Below are positions 10,140 to 20,920 of a stretch of DNA of 64,000 nt, in pieces. The notes under the pieces are model-generated. The model worked only from the letters and a program-made list of their open reading frames with translations, searched no databases and had not been told where the DNA came from. The translations under genes were made by a program, and so were the position numbers. Where the stretch lies: the NCBI GenBank assembly GCA_036924085.1, contig JAVGWX010000007.1:34337953-34401952 (forward strand). Reading direction: 5' to 3'. The stretch comes from Ariolimax columbianus. Lineage: Eukaryota > Mollusca > Gastropoda > Stylommatophora > Arionidae. Position 1 is the first letter of the stretch. The number at the start of each line of letters is the position of its first letter.

Positions 10140-10726
10140 CTTCTTCTTCTTCGTACGCTGTTTACAGCGATATACGTTGCACTGTTTTATTTTGTTAAGC
10201 CTGTGGCTCAGTGCATCCGATTTCAACAGGCGTTTCTGTAGGGATGCCCTCCTTAGCCTTTGGCTGTCCCCAGCCTATCTGCAAGGCAGCCGTTGTTTTT
10301 CGTCAGAGTTGTCTCTCTTAGGGAAGTTGTCTTGCAGGACTATCAAGTCTTCCGCACTCGTGTCTTTAGGGTGTGGCAATGACATGATATGATGGACTAT
10401 GTACTAGTTTGTACTATCCCGGACGAGAGGCAGTCCAGTGTGACTGTGTCTCAGGATCGTCACATCCTGCTAGAAACGTAGCATATGGATGTGAGTGGGG
10501 TATCTCTTTGCTCCCTTTATTTTCTCGGCTCATCTGCAGTGATGGCACGCCTAGCATTCCCCGCCACCTGGGAGGTTGTCACAATAGGGCAGAGGTGCAA
10601 TGTCTGCTGGACTGCATCTCTTCTGCGTTCATTTGGATGACTGATAGCAGACAGAGGTGAAGAGCGAGGCAGGAGTGCATTTAACCAGGTGCATTTCTGC
10701 GGCTCGACAAGGTCGAGCTGAGACAA
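10140..10726 (-). mobile_element. SINE-like nonautonomous derivative of the 18S-LINE family
   Basis: A 587-bp insertion in the minus orientation, bounded by a perfect 13-bp duplication. Its body matches copy A from about 4040 to 4595 (leader up to just before the start codon), and its 3' end is GCTGTAAACAGCGTACGAAGAAGAAG, the same terminus as the LINE. The whole coding region is absent and there is no 18S part. Its 5' end (GTCTCAGCTCGACC...) differs from the LINE. It was presumably mobilised in trans by the LINE enzymes recognising the shared tail. Open frames in it have no significance. Confidence 0.88.
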
Positions 10727-10739
10727 TTGTTGAATATGA
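10727..10739. repeat. Target-site duplication, SINE-like element (other side)
   Basis: Second copy of AATTGTTGAATAT; partner at 10127-10139. Confidence 0.93.
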
Positions 10740-11560
10740 CTTTCTTCTTTTTCCTATCTTCTATTTTATGTAATGTCTCTGTTGTGATCCATTCTTTGTG
10801 TTGGTTTCTCTTGAATACCACAGCCTCTTCACATGTCCCATTCCACATCTCCCTAGCCTCGTCCCACATACCACTAATATCCATATCCCCATCCTCACAC
10901 AGCTCCCACAGCACCGGGCATCTGTTATTAAGTCTTAAACTAAATTCTGTCCTCCTCTACTGGTGTTGCAACAAGTGTACTCCACATCTTGCTCTCCCTG
11001 CACCAGGCACCCTCTTAGTCTGAGCTGCAAAATCCCCAGCTAGATGAGTCGGTCTGACGTCACATCCGCACCTTGCTCTATTCTCACATCCCGTAGTGTA
11101 CCTGCGAATGCTGACCAACACAGATGTGACCAATCTGATTCTCTGCCACATGGTCCAGAGATCCCCACAAGGCCCAGTGTATCCTTTTATGTGGAAACAT
11201 ACCTTCTCCAATTATCATTTTGCGTAACGTACATAACTCTGCAAACATCTCTCCATCCCCGCTCATCTGTCCCACTTCCTGTCCCACTACAATCTGTCCG
11301 CAACCCAGGTCATTCTCTCCCACCCCAGCACTGAAGTCTCCCATTAAAATTAAGAGATACCTCCGTCTCTGTGCGCCAAGGACCTCCTCCAATCCGTTGC
11401 AGAACCCTTGCTTTTTATCATCGTCAACCTTGTTAGTTGGGGTATAGCACTGAATGATGTTTATATTGATATTTTTGTACTTGGAAACAATTTTTTTTCC
11501 AGAGGGCAGCCTTGAATCTAGCCTATGCCCCTTCAGTCAGACCAAATACAGTTTTTACAG

Positions 11561-12765
11561 TACAAGCTCGGTAATAGTTAGATTATATTATTGCTAATGA
11601 TAGTGATGATGAAGATATTGATAATTCTGATAGCGATATTTCAATTTCTTTATTTAGTCTTAGTTCTAAGGCGAACGATGAAAGTGAAACTAATTCTACT
11701 CATGAGAGGTCGGTGCTCTCTTTTGTCTCAAACAATGGTAGTAACAGTTCAACAATTCTGTAAAGGTTCAAGACCCTGCACAGTCACGCTAGTGTGTATA
11801 ATATAAATACGTATACATATATATTTAATACAGCAGGAATATTCTTTCTGGATGTGCATAAATTGTAAACATTCACGCTGATGTTGATTAGTGCTTTTAT
11901 TTTTCAACTGTGTGGTGCCTTTAGTAAAATGTGAATACTGTGAAAACAACGGCACCAAATTAGGTGTAACTTTCAGAATATCTTCCCTTGTGAATTACCA
12001 TCAATATAAAGTCATTCCGATATTCATGTATTAGATGAATTAGCTGAATAATGTGTTGATGAGGTGAACAATTCTTTTCATAATTTAAACAAATAAAAAC
12101 GATTATCCAACTATAATCTTTCATACACAAATGTTCATCTCTATTTGTAAAATATGTATATTCCATTGTATTCTTGTCGCAAATCTGAACAGTTTGATAT
12201 ATAATATGTGTTATTTCAGAGAACATTTATTGAAGACAAACAGATCAGAACTAAGTGATGCTGTGAGAAAAAATTGCATCTTGAGGTCCAAAATATTTGG
12301 GAGTGAATGAGTTAATACATCTTGCCATTCTAAAGATATTTTTATATTACAATTATTATATTAACATAAAAAGTACAAGAGTATGGACAAGAATGGTTCA
12401 GATCAGTGGCGAGGCGTCCATTTAAGCATTGTAAGCATTGCTTACGTATCCAAGTTCGATTTAATTTCTTACAAAATGCAGTATAAAATGATTATGCTAT
12501 CAGACATCTTACAAGCGCATCAATTTTGTATCTTGTCCAATTTTTTTACAGTTGAAGCATACACTAATATAGTGTTAGTATTCATTCAAAAGCGTGTGCC
12601 AAAAAGAATACCTCCCTGCGAGCAAGGTATCACATTTTGTAAGCGGCACATCGGATGCTTACAGATATAACAAAATTAGGACTTCAGATTTCTCCAAAAG
12701 AAGCAAGCTCATACACTAAATTCGTTAGGGCCTGTAAGTACTTATAATTATAATAATAGCTGTCC
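11561..12765. other. Spacer with no recognised gene
   Basis: AT-rich. 11596-11765 encodes on the plus strand an Asp/Ser-rich stretch (NDSDDEDIDNSDSD) that could be a remnant of a transposase acidic N-terminus, but nothing else supports that. 12403-12420 reads CAGTGGCGAGGCGTCC, which resembles a hAT-type terminus, without a matching right end nearby. No splice-bounded exon was found. Confidence 0.4.
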
Positions 12766-12769
12766 ATTG

Positions 12770-13400
12770 TTGTTGATGAGGACCGCCGACATCATCCTTG
12801 TCACAATTCCCCTGTTAGGTGTGGGTGCGCATGTGGCTGAACAAGCCAATGCGGGCACAAAAACATCTGCTACATAGCGGGCACACAGGGTTTGTAGAAG
12901 ATGATGGTGTTCCCGCTGTTCAGGATTTCCGGGTCTCGCATCTGTTCTGGGCTTTCACAACATGGTCGTCTTTGCCAAATCTACACCCGATTTGACTGCG
13001 CGTCTCCAGTCAGATCTGTTTTGCGCAAGACATTCTCAGGTGTCTATGTCTATCTGGCAACTTTTCAGTGAGTCCTTCAGACCGTATTTAAAATGTTTCT
13101 TTGGGCGCCCTCTCTCGCGCCATCCTTCTCTCAGCTCACCGTAGAGAAGCTTCTTTGGGAGCCGCTCGTCTGACATACGGACGAGGTGTCCGGCCCATCC
13201 TAGTAGTGCTTTTTCTAACAGTGCATGGATGCTGGGCATGTTAGCCCTCGAGAGAACCTCGATGTTAGTGACACGATCTTGCTATCGGATGTGGAATATT
13301 CGCCTCAGGCAACCTTTGTGGAAGTGGTTTAACCTCCTTGCATATCCAGAGTATACAGTCCAGCTTTCGCAAGTGTATATTAGGGTTAGAATGATGGTTG
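12770..13400 (-). pseudogene. LINE 3' end with C2H2-like finger
   Basis: Minus-strand 3' fragment of an RTE-like LINE. 13239-13036 reads SIHALLEKALLGWAGHLVRMSDERLPKKLL, followed by a basic RGRPKKHFK region. Nearer the end (about 12890-12820) the frame gives CPLCSRCFCARIGL and SHMRTHT, a C-x2-C...H-x3-H zinc-finger pattern. The same C-terminal finger, more decayed, is seen at 19.8, 38.9 and 55.3 kb, so these four are one family. No RT core is present here. Confidence 0.75.
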
Positions 13401-14246
13401 CACTTATAATTGAGTGTAATAAATTGTAACAGTTTACGTGAGTGTAAGCCTGTAATCTATTGAAAAGACACTGATTTCAAAATTGAAAACAAGACCTTTG
13501 TTCTATGACGATGTAATTATTTATTTGTCCAAAAAAGCTGACGTACAGAACTTACATTCAAGAAGTAGGATGTGGCTAACATTTTTAGTTCTAGACTTTG
13601 ATGTATAAGAAACTCAATCTGTTTTAGCTTTCTAAAACTGGACTGCATTCGTGATGGAACTCAACTGCTAAAACTGAAACTCCTGAATGTTGTGTAGGTA
13701 AAAAAACAGAAAACAAATGCTATTAAGTCCATCTTTTTAAATGCCTGCTATGCTACTGCTAGCTCTGACAACATCAGATAAGATATTTTTTAAATTCTTG
13801 ATGAGTCAGCTCAAAGAACAAGTTGTGCTTCCCTAATCTCCACTGAGGTAAATGATATCCATTATAATAATTACTTTTGTTAAAACAATTATTTTGAATT
13901 ATGAGATAAATATTATTGATAAAATTGTAACATCTGTCTTTAGAATGTATGTTACCTAGATATGATAAGTAACAATCAACGGTACGGCAAAATCTATACG
14001 GGTGTTGTGTTCCCTAAGATTGCTTACAGTTCTGAGGTCACCTCTCGCCACTAACTCAGATGTGTTGTAAAAAAACTTGAACAAAACCAGCATTATAACC
14101 AAAATTCCTTCAACAGGGACAAAGAACAACACAAATGAAAACAGCTAACAAATAATTTCTACGATGAATGCAAAAGGGTTGACTGTATAATAGAATGAAT
14201 AAATTATTATATTAACATTTAACAATAAATACTAAAAAATTCTTAC
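13401..14246. other. AT-rich DNA, probable intron
   Basis: No repeat or coding motif recognised. It lies downstream of the candidate minus-strand exon at 14247-14358. Confidence 0.4.
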
Positions 14247-14358
14247 ATTTCTAACCGAACTTTACAGTAAATTCCAGAGGTTGATTGAAGATTGCCACGC
14301 ACACGTAGCACTTTGCCAGTCACACAATATGCTTTTTCTGCTACAGAGCCTGAACTAT
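14247..14358 (-). CDS. Candidate host-gene exon (112 nt)
   Basis: On the minus strand this segment has an acceptor (TTTATTACACAG) at its upstream edge and a donor (GTAAGA) at its downstream edge. Between them one frame is open: SSGSVAEKAYCVTGK, then VLRVRGNLQSTSG and IYCKVRLE. The composition is that of a folded protein, and it is not a recognised transposon motif. With the phase carried by the candidate exons at 41907 and 30953 the frame stays open. The pattern GKVLRVRGNL...YCKVRL recalls the start of a C2-type beta sandwich, but this is a weak guess and I do not name the gene. Introns on both sides contain transposons. Confidence 0.5.
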
Positions 14359-15095
14359 CTGTGTAATAAAAGAAATATAAATTATAATTGTTACCACTAA
14401 AAGGAAAACATTTAAATATTATCTTCCCTCTATTTAATGCACCACAGAGTTAGATATTCAAACATTCAAATTCCACATTTAATGTAAATAATTATGACTT
14501 AAAATAGGGAACTACAAACATAAAAAGAACTTTTTTATTTGGCTTTTTTGGTACGGCTTTCATCTAGATGTTGATAAATCTATAAATTTAGCAAGAGTGA
14601 TTTACCATGAAACAGTCACTGAATGGGATACAACAAAAATTAGTCATAAATTAATGGTTACTTTATCACAGTAAACTAAATCTAGCCAATCAGTCCAAGT
14701 GTTCACAAGTAAAACTAATGAGTATGTCAGTATCATATTACTCTAATGTTCAAAACAGTCATTTTACTTTTATTCTTTTTAAATAATAATGAAAAAAACA
14801 AAAATATGATAAATGTTCATGCAAGAGTGTAAAGGTAATATGAAAGTGAGATAAACATATTTTCATGACAGCTGATTATGGAAGCTTGTGTTATCAATAA
14901 TAAAATACTGGAATTCAGGTTGTACGAATATTGAAATAGAAAAGAAATTAATAAATTTGCAGAGTAAACGATCAATATTCATGTTTGCTCAAACTGATTT
15001 CCAAAATATGATATTAATAATAAAACTAAAATGGGTGGAGAAGCTATAAACAAGATACATTTTTTTTTAAAAGGCATTTAAATCAAGAACAAGAA
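14359..15095. other. AT-rich DNA, probable intron
   Basis: No repeat, RNA gene or coding motif recognised. Confidence 0.4.
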
Positions 15096-15099
15096 TACT

Positions 15100-16440
15100 T
15101 TTGCTGTCTTCATCTTCTTTCGTTCGCTTTAAAATATTGTCTATATCTGCAATGTTGTCTTTTGTATAAACTTCACTGTCTTTTGTAGTTCACATACAGG
15201 TCCATAAAGTTTCTCTTCCAGTGTTCTTTCTATGGGCCAGTGAGATTTTCTCTGTATATCATATTCGGGGCAGTTCTGTAGTATGCTGTCTGGGGTGTCT
15301 GACCGCATGTACACATGGCTGAGTTGCCAATCTTCATTTTTGTGTACATGTGGCTGCAGAGTCGGTTGTGTCCTGTTCTAAGGTGCAACACAACAGTTTG
15401 CTCTTCTCTTCATCTTTGGTCTTATGGTAATCATCTGGTGTTACCATTGATGGCTTTCTGATTGATTTGATCATCCTTATCTTCTGTTGGTATGTAACTG
15501 GTACATCTGGTTGCTTGTCTACAGCACCCTCCTTTTCCAGTCGATCTGCTCTCTCGTTTCCTAATACTCCACAATGAGAAGGTATCCACTGCATGACAAT
15601 CTTGCGCTGGTTGCTCAGTTCAGACAGTAGAGCCTGTAGATCTGACAGACAGTTTCTTAAATTTCAGTTTTAGGAGTGCTGATTGTGCATCTGTCAGAAA
15701 TACTGCAGGTTGTGAACTGACATTGTTGTTCAACAGTTTCTCAGTTGCGACCTTGAATGCCTGGATTTCTGCATTATATGTATGACAGAATTTTCCAGTT
15801 GGTACTCTGACTGTATCCCTAATGTTGTTTGGGTATTCTATGTACACTCCCGCTCCGCCATTCTTTACTGCATTCTGTACTGACCCATCTGTGTATACAT
15901 ACTCTGATCCAGAGGTCTTGTGGGTATTCTTCATCCAGGAAATTGAGGGTCACTATCCTATGTTGCACACCATTCTGTTCATTCTTGTCTAGTATTCCTT
16001 TCACTTTTGTTTGAATGCATACTGATAGTCCATGTTCCTCTCTCCAAGGGGTTTGTTCTGGCACAGACTTTAGGGGGATGTCAACTTCAGGTAGATCTAT
16101 AATTTGCCTGTGAAGTCGTTTGGCCTGATGCATAGAACTACTTCTTTTCAGTCTTCCCATTGCTAAATTTTAAAATATGTCTTTCATTGGATGGCTCGGC
16201 ATGTAGAGGAACTTTTCTGCCTGTGTTAATACCTTTGTGTCTTTGCATTCTCTTAGTGCTTGTATCCTTCTCATTTTCTCCATCTCCACTATTGGTGTTG
16301 ATTTCATTGCTCCTGTAATGACCCTAAAGTGCCTGATTTTGCACTTTATCCACCTTTTGGGTTGTGTTTGCTGCAGGGCACCACACTGCTGACCCATATT
16401 CCAGATGTGACTTTTGCTGTAATTTTCAGTTTCATTTCTT
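15100..16440 (-). pseudogene. Diverged RNase H LINE, C-terminal half
   Basis: Minus-strand, 5'-truncated LINE related to but clearly distinct from copy A. From high to low coordinate: ITGAMKSTPIVEMEKM (RT end, near 16310-16270; copy A has ITGGMKSTPIVELEKI), a linker, then RNase H with YVYTDGSVQNAVKNGGAG (near 15900), YNAEIQAFKVA, FLTDAQSAL, and IPSHCGVLGNERADRLEKEG (15594-15510). The C-terminal zinc-knuckle region is eroded. The 3' end near 15120-15105 reads GCGAACGAAAGAAGATGAAG, similar to the tail of copy A. Frameshifts separate the blocks. Confidence 0.82.
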
Positions 16441-16559
16441 GGATTTGATAATCTACATAAATACCAAGAAAATAATGTCAACCAAACAAAATAATTCAAC
16501 ACAATGTTGCATACTAAAATTCTCAAGGACCCCTATTAAATCCATATTTATGACGTCAA

Positions 16560-16990
16560 TTACATCTGCTTTCCCTTTACTCAGACGTCATTGCTTTCTC
16601 TACTTTGTATCTGAGAATGCTTTGGTTTTCATAACTAGCTCTATTATTGTAGAAGTTCACTTACATATTCTGCCCATCTATATGATATATCTGTATCATC
16701 AAGAAAAATGTCTCTATTTGTTGTTCTTAATGCATACTATGTCTGCATGTCTGACTGCTTCAATGCTGAAATTTGTATTTGGGATTATTTTTTATTTTAT
16801 TTATCTACATTTTCCAGCTCTGTAGATAGTTTAATCTTCATAAAATTATTATCTGAAGTTATGTCTGCTTCTTCTTCTTCTTTTGTCCTACTGCTCTTGC
16901 CATGTATAGAATTCTTGTTATCATCAGTGGGAGGCTTGTGCTGTTATGTGTAACTTCCTGAGCGTGTCGGTTACATCCTCGATCCATCAA
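16560..16990 (-). pseudogene. LINE linker fragment
   Basis: Broken minus-strand frames give DADIVCIKNNK and a RWAEYVSELL-like motif, the usual endonuclease-RT linker of RTE-like LINEs. Very decayed; boundaries approximate. Confidence 0.45.
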
Positions 16991-16999
16991 CATCGACCT

Positions 17000-17520
17000 A
17001 TTGTTCGTGGACCGAAGACATACATATGATATGCTCTTGATAAAGGCTAGTCATAATGAATTCTGACTAAATGACCAAACCACTTGATTTGTTGAGAGTC
17101 AATGTAGGCACTAACTGGGTTTGTCCCCATTGTGGTGTTGCGGATTCAGTCACAGATTATCTTTCCGGCTGCATTTCTCACACAAGGCATCTCACAGCTC
17201 TGAATCATACTCTTATGGGTTGCTAGTAAGGACCAAGATTGACATTGGCAGCACAATGTAGGAATAAATAGTGTATTTATCAGCCTTTTCTTAGTTGAAA
17301 GAAGTACTCTGGGGTGTTTCAAAATTGGTGCAATTTGATAGTGGACACAGTTTGTCTTCAGAATTCTATGTGCAATCTCTCTGTCAACTCTGCCGTTATC
17401 AGTGAACATACTATCTAGGTATTTAAAATCCTGTACTTGCTTGATACCAATGTAATGATGGTTTTTGCTCTTAAATGTAAATCTAATACATATCTCTAAA
17501 GAGGAAATGCTCGCCGTGTG
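17000..17520 (-). pseudogene. LINE RT C-terminal fragment
   Basis: 17409-17146 on the minus strand reads GRVDREIAHRILKTN, then KKRLINTLFIPTLCC and QSCEMPCVRNAAG, the region after the RT palm in RTE-like LINEs (compare RVDREI.HRI and PTL.YG.E). The left end is decayed. A related copy is at 44498-45420. Confidence 0.65.
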
Positions 17521-17639
17521 TTATGCAGGACCACAAGAATTCTTGCAAATATATTTATGTATTTATATATTTATGTTCACTATTATATTTACTATTATAG
17601 TATTTGATGATCATCACTATTGCTTGTACTTGCCCTGAC

Positions 17640-19075
17640 AAGTTAACAAAACCATTGGTGATATTTTGTTGTCATACACTTGAGAAGAGGATTGTTCGAA
17701 GGGATTGGAAAGATGCAGGTTTGCTCCCCTTGTTCAAAAAGGGCAAGAAATCAGATCCAGCCAATTATAGTTAAGTCAGTTTGACAAGCATTTCTCTGCA
17801 AAACTTTAGAGGCCATTATCAAAGGCAACAAAGTACTGCATTTGGGTAAGTTTAATTTAACCAGTCTATTAGAATTCATGGAAGAGGTTACTAAAACGTT
17901 AGATGGTGGAGAGCCGGTGAATGTTATCTTTCTGGATTTTGCGAAGGACTTTGATAGAGTGCCTCATCAACGGTTGTTTCGAAAGCTGAAATCACGTATA
18001 GGTGGCAGAGTTGCCAATTTGATAGAAAATTGGTTGATGTGCAGAAGGCAGAGAGTGAGCATAAATAGGGAGTACTCTGGTTGGTGTGATGTAATAAGTG
18101 GTGTTCCTCAGGGATTGGTATTGGGACCAATTTTGTTCTTGATATATATCAATGATTTGGGCATTGAAATCGATACATAATTACAAAGTTCGTGGATGAC
18201 ACAAAATTATTTGGCAGGGTCTCTTCTCTGGCACTTGGTGGATCTATTGAGATCGGATTTAGACATGATTCAAAAATGGTTTGAGAGCTGGCAGATTGAG
18301 TTTAATGTAGAAAAATGTAGTCATCCACATGGGAAGATCCAATAATGAATATAATTACATGATGAGATAGAACAATATTAGGACAATAAAAAAGGATAGA
18401 GACCTAGGAGTTATAATAGATCCTACAGGAAAGGTGTTGGGAGCAAGTCCAGATGGCAGTGAAAAAGACTAATGACATGTTGGGCATTATAAAAAGAAAC
18501 CTGTCACATAAGAGCAAGAAAGTAATAGACAAACTATATAAATCACTGGTAAGACCTAAATTGAAGTACTGTGTTCTGGTGTGGGGTCAATGTAATAGAG
18601 TGGATATAAACATGCTGGAAAGGATACATAAAAGAGCTACAAAAATGATCACACGGTTTCAGAATTATAGTTATGAGGAAAGACTAAAAAAAAATGGTCT
18701 TCAGTGTCTCAAACAGAGAAGAATGAGGTGACTTAATACAAGTTTATAAATTAATAAATGGAAAGGATAAATTAGAGTTACACCAAGTTTTTCAAAGTAC
18801 GACCAGCTACAAGAACAAGAGGGCACAGCTACAAATTGTTTAAAGACAGGTCCAGATTAGATATTAGGAATATTTTTTTTTTGTCAGAGAATGGTGAATT
18901 CTTGGAATGCATTGCCACAGGATGTAGTGGAGGCAGTCAGTTAATCAATGCATTAAAAAATAGATTGGATGCTCACCACAGTATTTTCAGTATTGGTGGA
19001 GTGGAATAAACTGGTTGTATACAGACTCTATAGAGCTTTCTAAATCAGTATAATGAAATTAAGTTAAGTTAGGTT
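17640..19075 (+). pseudogene. CR1-like LINE, 5'-truncated copy
   Basis: Plus-strand RT remnant. 17842-18180 reads VNVIFLDFAKDFDRVPH (RT motif) and SGVPQGLVLGPILFLIYINDL. The next block is frameshifted: FVDDTKLF-like near 18190. 18453-18731 gives KSLVRPKLKYCVLVWGQ and DINMLERIHKRATKMI. The 3' end (19015-19075) carries GTATACAGACTC and an AAGTTAAGTTAGG microsatellite tail. The same RT and 3' end occur at 43945-44512 and, more completely, at 50290-54190 on the other strand, so the three form one family. Confidence 0.85.
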
Positions 19076-19079
19076 CTCA

Positions 19080-19660
19080 TTACCACTTCCGACTTTGCTT
19101 ACTTGATCTGACTGGCATCGGATCTTTGAGTTTTCTTATATTTAGCTGTCATGATTTCCTTGGCAACTTACGTACAGTAGGTTGCTATTACTTTCTGTAT
19201 GGTTTTGACCGCTATTCCCCTTCTGTTCCCTGGTGTGCCCTAAGTCCGATACCAGGCTGGTCCAGCTGCCTTCCGAGCTGTTGTCAATTATGGTGATCAT
19301 CCGTCTCTCTAGCGACTGGAAAGAGGGGGGGCCTCCCCTCTGCGATACCTCACGTAGTTTAGCCGGCCAGACAAAGCTGTTGTTTGAATGTCCCTAGCCC
19401 AGCTACAAAGCAGCAGTTGATACTTGACATGTATAATATATCTTGTGACCGCTAAGTAAGAATCCGCGACATCATTTTGGAGAATTCATGGTACTAAGGT
19501 ATTCCGTCCTTTATGAAGACAAAATGCTGTAATTCTCAACAAACGGTAGATACTTATACAAGCATTATGTTTCATAACGACGAAGAACACATTAAGAAAA
19601 TCGTCTCGCGCTGAAATAAAAATACTCACCGGCAAATTCAAACCGGCATTGCATGTCATT
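19080..19660. other. Unassigned, moderately GC-rich segment
   Basis: 19240-19400 is richer in G and C than its surroundings and contains a G7 run; broken minus-strand frames resemble part of an unidentified repeat. No motif I can name. Confidence 0.3.
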
Positions 19661-20920
19661 CGGTTAGTTAGTTAGTTGCCCATCGCAAGCGAAGATGGCG
19701 ACAGCATCAGAGATGTTTATTCAATTGTGACTGCATATGACTGTACAGTCCGATCTGAGCGTGACAAACTCTACCGTACGTGAACAGCATTTGTAGTCAG
19801 GCAGCCTTGTATTCTTTCCTTTCGTACAGGTCGCTTTTCCTGCGCATACGTGATGGTACTCTGCTCAGCGGTGCAAGCACATGTGTGACGGCAGTGAAAA
19901 TTTTCAAAGAACTTTTAGAATGCCTTATATCGTTTCTTTGCCCGCCCCCCCCCCCCCCCCCCCAATTGCAAGCGCTGTCTTGTCATTAGCTCACTGTACA
20001 ACAGTTGTTTAGGGAGACGCTCACCTGACATGCGAACAACATGCCATGTCCATCTGATCTGGGCTCTCTGTAGCAGCGTATGGATGCCAGAAAGTCGTCT
20101 AGCTCTGCTGAGGACTTCAGAGTAAAGCACTCTGTCCTGCCAACCGATCCTGAGCAGTCTGCGGAGACAGTTTACATGGAAATTATTAAGTTTCCTGGCA
20201 TGCCTGCCATATACTGTCCATGTTTAGCATGTGTCCAGAAGGGTCGTTAACACAACAGTACGATAGACACCTATCTTGGTGGAAACACTGATTCCCTGCC
20301 GGTCCCAAACATTTTATCATAGTCTTCCGAAAGCAGCACTCGCCTTGGAAATCCTGTTGTGGACCTCAGAGTCAATATTTTCTTCTCTGATGACGGTACT
20401 GCCAAAGTAGGTAAAACTATCAACCGCTTTTAGGCGATGTTCCTGTACAGTGATATTTGGTTCGTGGTAGGGCTCCCCGGACGCAGGTAGAAACATTACA
20501 TACGTTTTCTAGGTGTTTACAGTAAAATTAGTGCACGCAGTTGAGAACTCATTCATGATTGTCTGCATGTCCTGTTCTGAGCACGTGTTAATTGTGCAGT
20601 CGTCGGCAAAAAGGAGATCTAAGATAGTTGCTTCTTTCACCTTTGTAAGGGCCTTTAGACGCCTCAGATCGCCCATCCGCCCGATATCTGATCTGTATGC
20701 CAGTGTCACAGTCACGTGTTGCATCAGAAAGCATGGCTGCAAATACCATGCTAAAAAGTGTTGGAATCAGCCCACAGCCCTGTTTGACTTCATTTATGAC
20801 TGGGATTGCTGCAGAGAGTTCACCCTCATTCAGTACGGTGGTTGACATGCCATCATGAAACTGGCAGATAACTGTGATTAATTTTTCGGGACAACCGATT
20901 TTCCAGTGCATGTCAATCAC
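19661..20920 (-). pseudogene. RTE-like LINE with C2H2-like tail, decayed
   Basis: Minus-strand copy. 20900-20760 carries CPEKLITVICQFHDGM and a NEVKQGCGLIPTLFSMVF block, and 20640-20580 ILDLLFADDC, the RT catalytic box, intact. 20130-20000 gives IHTLLQRAQIRWTWHVVRM and GERLPKQLLY. A G tract (19943-19962 as C) interrupts the following basic region. Nearer the end a finger-like YGRVCHAQIGLYSH is seen, and the 3' tail is (ACTA)n (19661-19680 as GTTAGTTAG). Frameshifts throughout. Same family as 12770-13400 and 38810-40800. Confidence 0.78.
19943..19963. repeat. Poly-C tract in a LINE coding strand
   Basis: About 20 consecutive C, equal to a G run in the sense strand of the LINE. It sits where related copies encode Gly before a KKR motif, so it appears to be an expanded glycine codon. 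Confidence 0.85.

Larger units (their letters stand above)
8686..11560 (-). pseudogene. Decayed RTE-like LINE, interrupted at 10140-10726
   Basis: Minus-strand LINE read from about 11560 down to 8686. 11392-11084 holds an endonuclease C-terminal part (LLILMGDFSAGVG). 10914-10740 and 10126-9921 form one linker region (EDRKKKKVIFNN followed by YRTRATKAEVKSNY) that is split by the SINE-like insertion. 9752-9570 is the RT start (AGPDGIAAEAM), 9326-9033 the RT core, where the usual ADD box reads NYAGDLVLL, and 9032-8673 the thumb region (KVDTFTYLGSTIDTSG). The altered catalytic box, stops and frameshifts show a dead copy, yet the domain order is nearly complete. Confidence 0.82.

Noticed and set aside
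11596..11765. piggyBac-like acidic transposase N-terminus
   Set aside because: Only an Asp/Ser-rich stretch; no catalytic motif, and no transposon ends.
12403..12670. hAT transposon or MITE
   Set aside because: Left end resembles a hAT terminus (CAGTGGCG), but no inverted right end or 8-bp duplication was found.
14015..14065. Additional downstream exon of the host gene
   Set aside because: A donor-like GTAAGC exists, but the frame demanded by 14247-14358 meets a stop at once for the possible acceptors.
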